This document shows, in pieces, positions 60,259 to 64,000 of a stretch of DNA of 64,000 nucleotides (positions within the stretch are counted from its first letter, which is position 1; each line of letters starts with the position of its first letter). The notes beneath the pieces are model-generated. The model was given only the letters and a program-made list of their open reading frames with translations. It searched no databases and was not told the DNA's origin. The translations under genes and the position numbers were made by a program. Origin of the DNA: Arcuatula senhousia (Eukaryota > Mollusca > Bivalvia > Mytilida > Mytilidae); the NCBI GenBank assembly GCA_963971305.1, contig OZ020308.1, forward strand, positions 19,377,092-19,441,091, written 5' to 3'.

Positions 60259-60550
60259 TTAAAGTCCAATTATCTTCCGAAAATAATATCTCAAAGCAAC
60301 AGAATTTCTTCATGCACTTTTTCATATGATCCACTTCCTTCCAGTAAAATTTCATCAAAATCCATCTAGTAGTTTAGGAGAAGCGCTTACGAAATTAGTG
60401 GACCGACAGATGGACGGACAGACCAGGTGATTCTTATATACACACCAAACTTTGTTTGTGGTGGGTATATTGAATGAGAATAAAATATTGCAAATGTTTT
60501 AAAATAATCTCAAAGCTATATAAAGCCACTGCCTAATTCGATTAGAAAGT

Positions 60551-60795
60551 TCACCAGGGACAGCGTTGTATTGGGCAGAATTCCCATCGTACAAACATGT
60601 CGGTTGTGTAGCACCACGGGAAGTCTTCATCCCCTATTGCTCTACAATAATTGGTGTTCCGTTCGGAATAATCGGGATAGAAAAGTGATATGTGAGGAAT
60701 GATACTGCTCCATACTTTACATATTCGCCCGGAAACACTACACGATACTTTCCCTGCGTACGAACGAGGATTGGCTTCATTGTAACAATCACCAG
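60551..60795 (-). CDS. Kringle domain, terminal exon of a secreted/extracellular protein gene
   Basis: On the minus strand the acceptor TATTTTACAG is at 60796-60805. The exon is phase 1 and ends in TGA (60553-60551). It encodes one kringle: DCYNEANPRSYAGKVSC at the start, SGRICKVWSSIIPH in the middle, NTNYCRAIGDEDFPWCYTT, then RWEFCPIQRC. The six kringle cysteines and the W, PH and PWCYTT landmarks are present, with one extra Cys (KVSC). The domain ends the protein two residues after the last Cys. Kringles bind proteins or lysine-like ligands outside the cell; the partner is unknown. It belongs with the exons at 61880 and 63725, whose donor phases (1) match. Confidence 0.88.
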
Positions 60796-61195
60796 CTGTA
60801 AAATAAAAACTATTCGAAACTTGGGCAGGCACTTTTAAATTACAATAATACAATTTATCGACTTTTAAACAACTGTTTAAACTCTTCAATTCATGTAGCA
60901 TTTCATTTTTTGCAGAGGAAGCATAGTACATGTACCCATTGTATTTATTTACCCTATTGAAATAAAAATATATAATTTAATATATAATATAAGTTGAGAT
61001 GTTTTGAAAAGTTTGAAGCTAAATTCATGTATTCTATTAGATAAACCATGGTCAGGATTTTATCTTTTATCAGCCTGTTTGCATTTTCAGTCTACCACGA
61101 ATCAAATATGATCTTTTTTTAATGCTACATGCTACTCTTTACAGATAGTTATATGTAGATGCCTTTTGTATTTATTCTCAAGTGTTGAAGTTGAA

Positions 61196-61480
61196 TAAAG
61201 GTAATAACAAAATTACCGAATTTTGGAGGATCAAACTCAATGTCCATGAGAAGACAAAACATGGTAGACTATTTGGGAAAATTATGGTTCATAATAATCC
61301 TGACTTGTACGGGTTATTAAAATAAAATGGTGAGTTAAACCATGTTTTGGCGCTCAAAACCTCGCTCTTCCTGTCTTCTATTGCGATCTTAGGGTTCGGT
61401 AGAAACGCAAAACATAACACGGTTGTGAAGACATAATAGGAATAATAAGGTGATAATCTCAGTACAAATATCAACCAAAC
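61196..61480 (-). repeat. P1 tail repeat in the kringle-gene intron
   Basis: It begins with GGTAATAACAAAATTACCGA on the + strand and ends near AATATCAACCAAACACT; a well-preserved copy. Confidence 0.6.
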
Positions 61481-61879
61481 ACTACATGTAATTAAACATT
61501 CATTTTGTATAAAAGTTGGAAACGTCAAAATCCCCCATTGTATTTATCAGTTTAACATGTTTAAGGAAACCTGTGATTTCAATCTTAGGGAACAACTTTT
61601 GATTTTTATTTTGGGGGGATACATGAATGAATATTTTTTTTCATCCTTCCTATTTATTTATATATAGCCTGTATTTTTTGCGCGCCAAAACACGCAATTT
61701 CAATATTTTTTCAGCTAACCAAATGTTGAACCCAAAAAACAATCTGTTTTTTTTTTATTAATTCTAAGATTTTTTTCACAATATTTACTTTATGATATTT
61801 TTATAGATTGATTGATTTTAGGAACATTTGATAACTTTTTTTCTGATGTGTATATTTTTGATGTATAAGAAGGTTTTAC

Positions 61880-62036
61880 CTGAGCACGACAGTGAAGCTG
61901 TCTGCCAAGATTCACCTCCTGAGCACCTCGACACTGGACACGCATCTGAGTAACCTGAGTCCGGGAAAGAATTACACGAGTATTCTGCCCATACAGATGA
62001 TCCATTCTGAACCCACAGAGCGACCAAGTGTGTACC
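61880..62036 (-). CDS. Probable CCP-like exon upstream of the kringle exon
   Basis: The minus frame reads VQNGSSVWAEYSC, SGYSDACPVSRCSGGESW and TASLSCS, then the donor CAG|GTAAAA. The donor phase (1) fits the kringle exon exactly. The C-W-C spacing (RCSGGESWQTASLSC) resembles the end of a CCP module. The upstream limit is uncertain: an in-frame TAG precedes GGT at 62036, and the nearest AG there is phase 0, which does not match the CCP exon, so another exon or a disrupted boundary is likely. A SINE-like repeat abuts it. Confidence 0.5.
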
Positions 62037-62410
62037 CTAGTTGGCTGAATAGGGTAGCCCTCGTCCGCGGGGGTTGTCAGGTCTATAATACGGAAACCCT
62101 GACCGCCGACCATAGTGGGCCAACGTGTGTGGAGAGTGCCACGCTTCATGCACGTAAAAGACCCCTTTGTGGACCGCCCAGTAGTGCACCACATAGGCTA
62201 AATTTTCCGCCCCTACCCACCTCTCCCCTTTTTCCTGTGGTTCTTCAAAATTTACCGGTCCTTTGTTTCCCACCCCATTTCCATATTTCATTTATCATCA
62301 TCATTTCATGTTCATTTTATCATCCTTTTCATGTTCATCGCCTGTAAATAACCTATATAGCGTTGCACGGGCGTAAAACACCAACTCACTCACTCACTCA
62401 CTCACTCACT
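62037..62410 (+). mobile_element. SINE-like repeat with (ACTC)n tail
   Basis: The body contains CTTCATGCACGTAAAAGACC and GCGTTGCACGGGCGTAAAAC, and ends in about nine CACT/ACTC repeats (62376-62409). Such tails are typical of mollusc SINEs in my memory. I see no clear A/B box, so it may be 5'-truncated. Confidence 0.55.
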
Positions 62411-63724
62411 GAACAAATTTCATGTTCGCTTCCGGTCGAATATATGGTGGATTTAAACATGATGCTGAAAATAAAAGCAAAAGTAATTTAGAACATTAAA
62501 GGTTGTTGATGGTAATTGTTTTTGTAAAGTTTTATCAGTAATTGTATTTCACATAAAACGAAATTCTGTTCAACAATATATTCTAACTACTGGGTTCAAA
62601 ACTGTAGTGATTTTTATGCCCAGCCACACGAAGTGGCGAGGTATTATGTTAGACCCTCAGTTTTTTCGGTATCTGTCCGTCCGTCCGTTCGTCTGTCCCT
62701 GCGTCCGTCCCCCGAAGGTTTCCGGATGATAACTTGAAAATGCATCAAGGGATTTGAATGATGTTTCGCACAGCTGTTGGGTACTATAAAATACAGGTCA
62801 ATTTCAATTTTCAGGTTGATTAAAAAAATGTTATTAAAGATTTGCAACTTCATAGATTTTCAAATTTTGAAAATGAAGAAATTTTCTGGTCTAAGATTAA
62901 TAACTTATTTCTTTTCTGTCTCTATATAGATGTAGTATACAAATATATTTTACTATTGATAGATATCGTGGAGGGGTATCATTTAATGTCCCATTAGATG
63001 CCCTTTTTTGCATATGGTTTTTATCCATGTTTAAGTGGAAATCAATAAAATCATCAAGTCGGAAATTGCGGACAGAGAATGATGCATCTGAATAGATGAA
63101 ACAGTTACAAATATATGTCAAAAGTATTTGGTCACGAAAATTTTTTCTATTACTTGTTTTGTATATAAACATTTTCCCAAAAATTTTTCTGAAGTCACTT
63201 TGGGCCGCTTTTTATGATTTTTTTTCACTGCATATAGATTAATATTTGAAGTTCAGTGAATGATTTAGATTTTTTCTTTTAGGCTAACTTTTATGATTTT
63301 TGAATATCAATAGATTAATATTTCAGTGGGAGGATTTTAATTTGTTTTCCTGAATTATGGATAAAGAATAAATAAGACTCTAAAATTTACAACATTAATG
63401 ACATAAATATATCTTATTAATGTTTATAAAAGAATGTTACTATTATTAAAATTTAAGCAAATACCATCTAAACTCGAAATTACAGAAGATAAATAAAAAA
63501 AAAATAAACGACAAATATTTCTAAATATTTTGGTGCAAAAAATATAAAATCGATTCTGAAATATTTTTTTCGAATTTTTTAAGTGTTACTTAAAACATTT
63601 AAAAAAAAAATAGTAACCGAATATTTTGGCAAATATGTTTTCATGTACATGTACAATGTAGTAATATAGAACGGAAGGCCAACGCAATTACGCCAATAAA
63701 CGACAGACCATTTGACCTACTTAC
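62411..63724. other. Intron of the kringle/CCP gene; repeat end at 62620-62800
   Basis: TATGCCCAGCCACACGAAGTGGCG followed by a TCCGTCCGTC run looks like the end of another Helentron-type repeat. The rest (62.8-63.7 kb) is very AT-rich with no gene seen. Confidence 0.35.
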
Positions 63725-63907
63725 TTGGACATGATATAGTAGGTGTTGACCATTCACCAGTAGGTAAACACGTGATTATTGTACTTCCGGTCTGGCCAGG
63801 AGGAGTACGCTTACAGCTGAACAATGCTTCGTCTCCCACCGAAGTAGAGGTATAACTTATGGTAGCTAAAGAATCCGTAGGTGGATCAGAACAGTCAACG
63901 AGTGGTG
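63725..63907 (-). CDS. CCP (sushi) domain exon
   Basis: The acceptor CTTCTCTAG (63908 onward) and donor A|GTAAGT (63724) bound 183 nt, phase 1 to phase 1, exactly 61 codons. The product has the four CCP cysteines: VDCSDPP, then VGDEALFSCKRTPPG, then STIITCLPTGEWSTPTISC, with the conserved W before the last Cys. Symmetric phase-1 exons are typical of shuffled extracellular modules. With the kringle exon it indicates a CCP-plus-kringle protein, perhaps a complement/coagulation-like or adhesion molecule; that role is inference. Further 5' exons lie beyond the window. Confidence 0.85.
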
Positions 63908-64000
63908 CTAGAGAAGTAATTTTGAAATAGTTTTATTTCATTTCTATCTCAAATACTAATATTAAGTGGAACACTTAATAGGGATTCTGATTTAGAAACC

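Noticed and set aside
61790..62347. 134-aa minus and 151-aa plus ORFs across the SINE-like repeat
   Set aside because: They overlap a repeat and the short CCP-like exon; only the 61880-62036 frame with a matching splice phase is kept.

Overview
This 64 kb window looks like nuclear DNA from a bivalve mollusc, probably a mussel (Mytilus-like). That is inferred from content: AT-rich DNA, spliced short exons, abundant Helentron/pearl-type elements, hammerhead-ribozyme (HHR) repeats, a tRNA-derived SINE, a Tc1 element, a non-LTR retrotransposon, and a kringle/CCP gene. Nothing bacterial is seen: no operons, CRISPR array or rRNA.

Host genes. (1) A three-member family of small secreted proline-rich proteins on the + strand, each with a signal-peptide exon and a C-x-C-P-x-P-G-M-P-G-Y exon: copy 1 (1081-4145, frameshifted first exon), copy 2 (14803-15806, intact, 182 aa), copy 3 (33882-34766, intact, 146 aa). 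Copies 2 and 3 differ by exactly three 12-residue repeat units. I do not recognise the family. (2) The 3' part of a minus-strand gene at 60.5-64 kb with a CCP (sushi) exon, a CCP-like exon and a terminal kringle exon; its start lies beyond the window.

Layout. 1-0.6 kb: a long open frame running off the left edge, resembling ORF1 of tyrosine-recombinase (DIRS/Ngaro-type) retroelements. 1.35-3.34 kb: six 356-bp tandem repeats, each with a type I HHR (a retrozyme array), inside intron 1 of copy 1. About 6.0-19.6 kb and 20.9-38.6 kb are two copies of one large segment. Elements present in only one copy (HHR element, MITE and Penelope-like fragments in A; hairpin elements E1 and E2 and a Tc1 element in B) give natural empty-site comparisons. 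39.1-42.3 and 48.7-51.8 kb are related direct copies of Helentron-like DNA flanking a minus-strand LINE (42.27-48.69 kb). The LINE ORF1 carries two further insertions, both from HHR-bearing repeats. 54.5-57.07 kb is a large fold-back element. 58.9-60.26 kb is another Helentron-associated element.

The unifying theme is self-cleaving RNA. Three unrelated repeat families carry recognisable HHRs: the 356-bp retrozyme, a ~398-bp dimeric element (47.3-48.1 kb) and a ~205-bp single-copy element (6.4-6.6 kb, with relics at 42, 46, 51 and 54 kb). Several are dated or shown to be mobile by target-site duplications, by empty sites, or by restoring a LINE reading frame when removed. All calls were made by eye; no alignment or database search was run.
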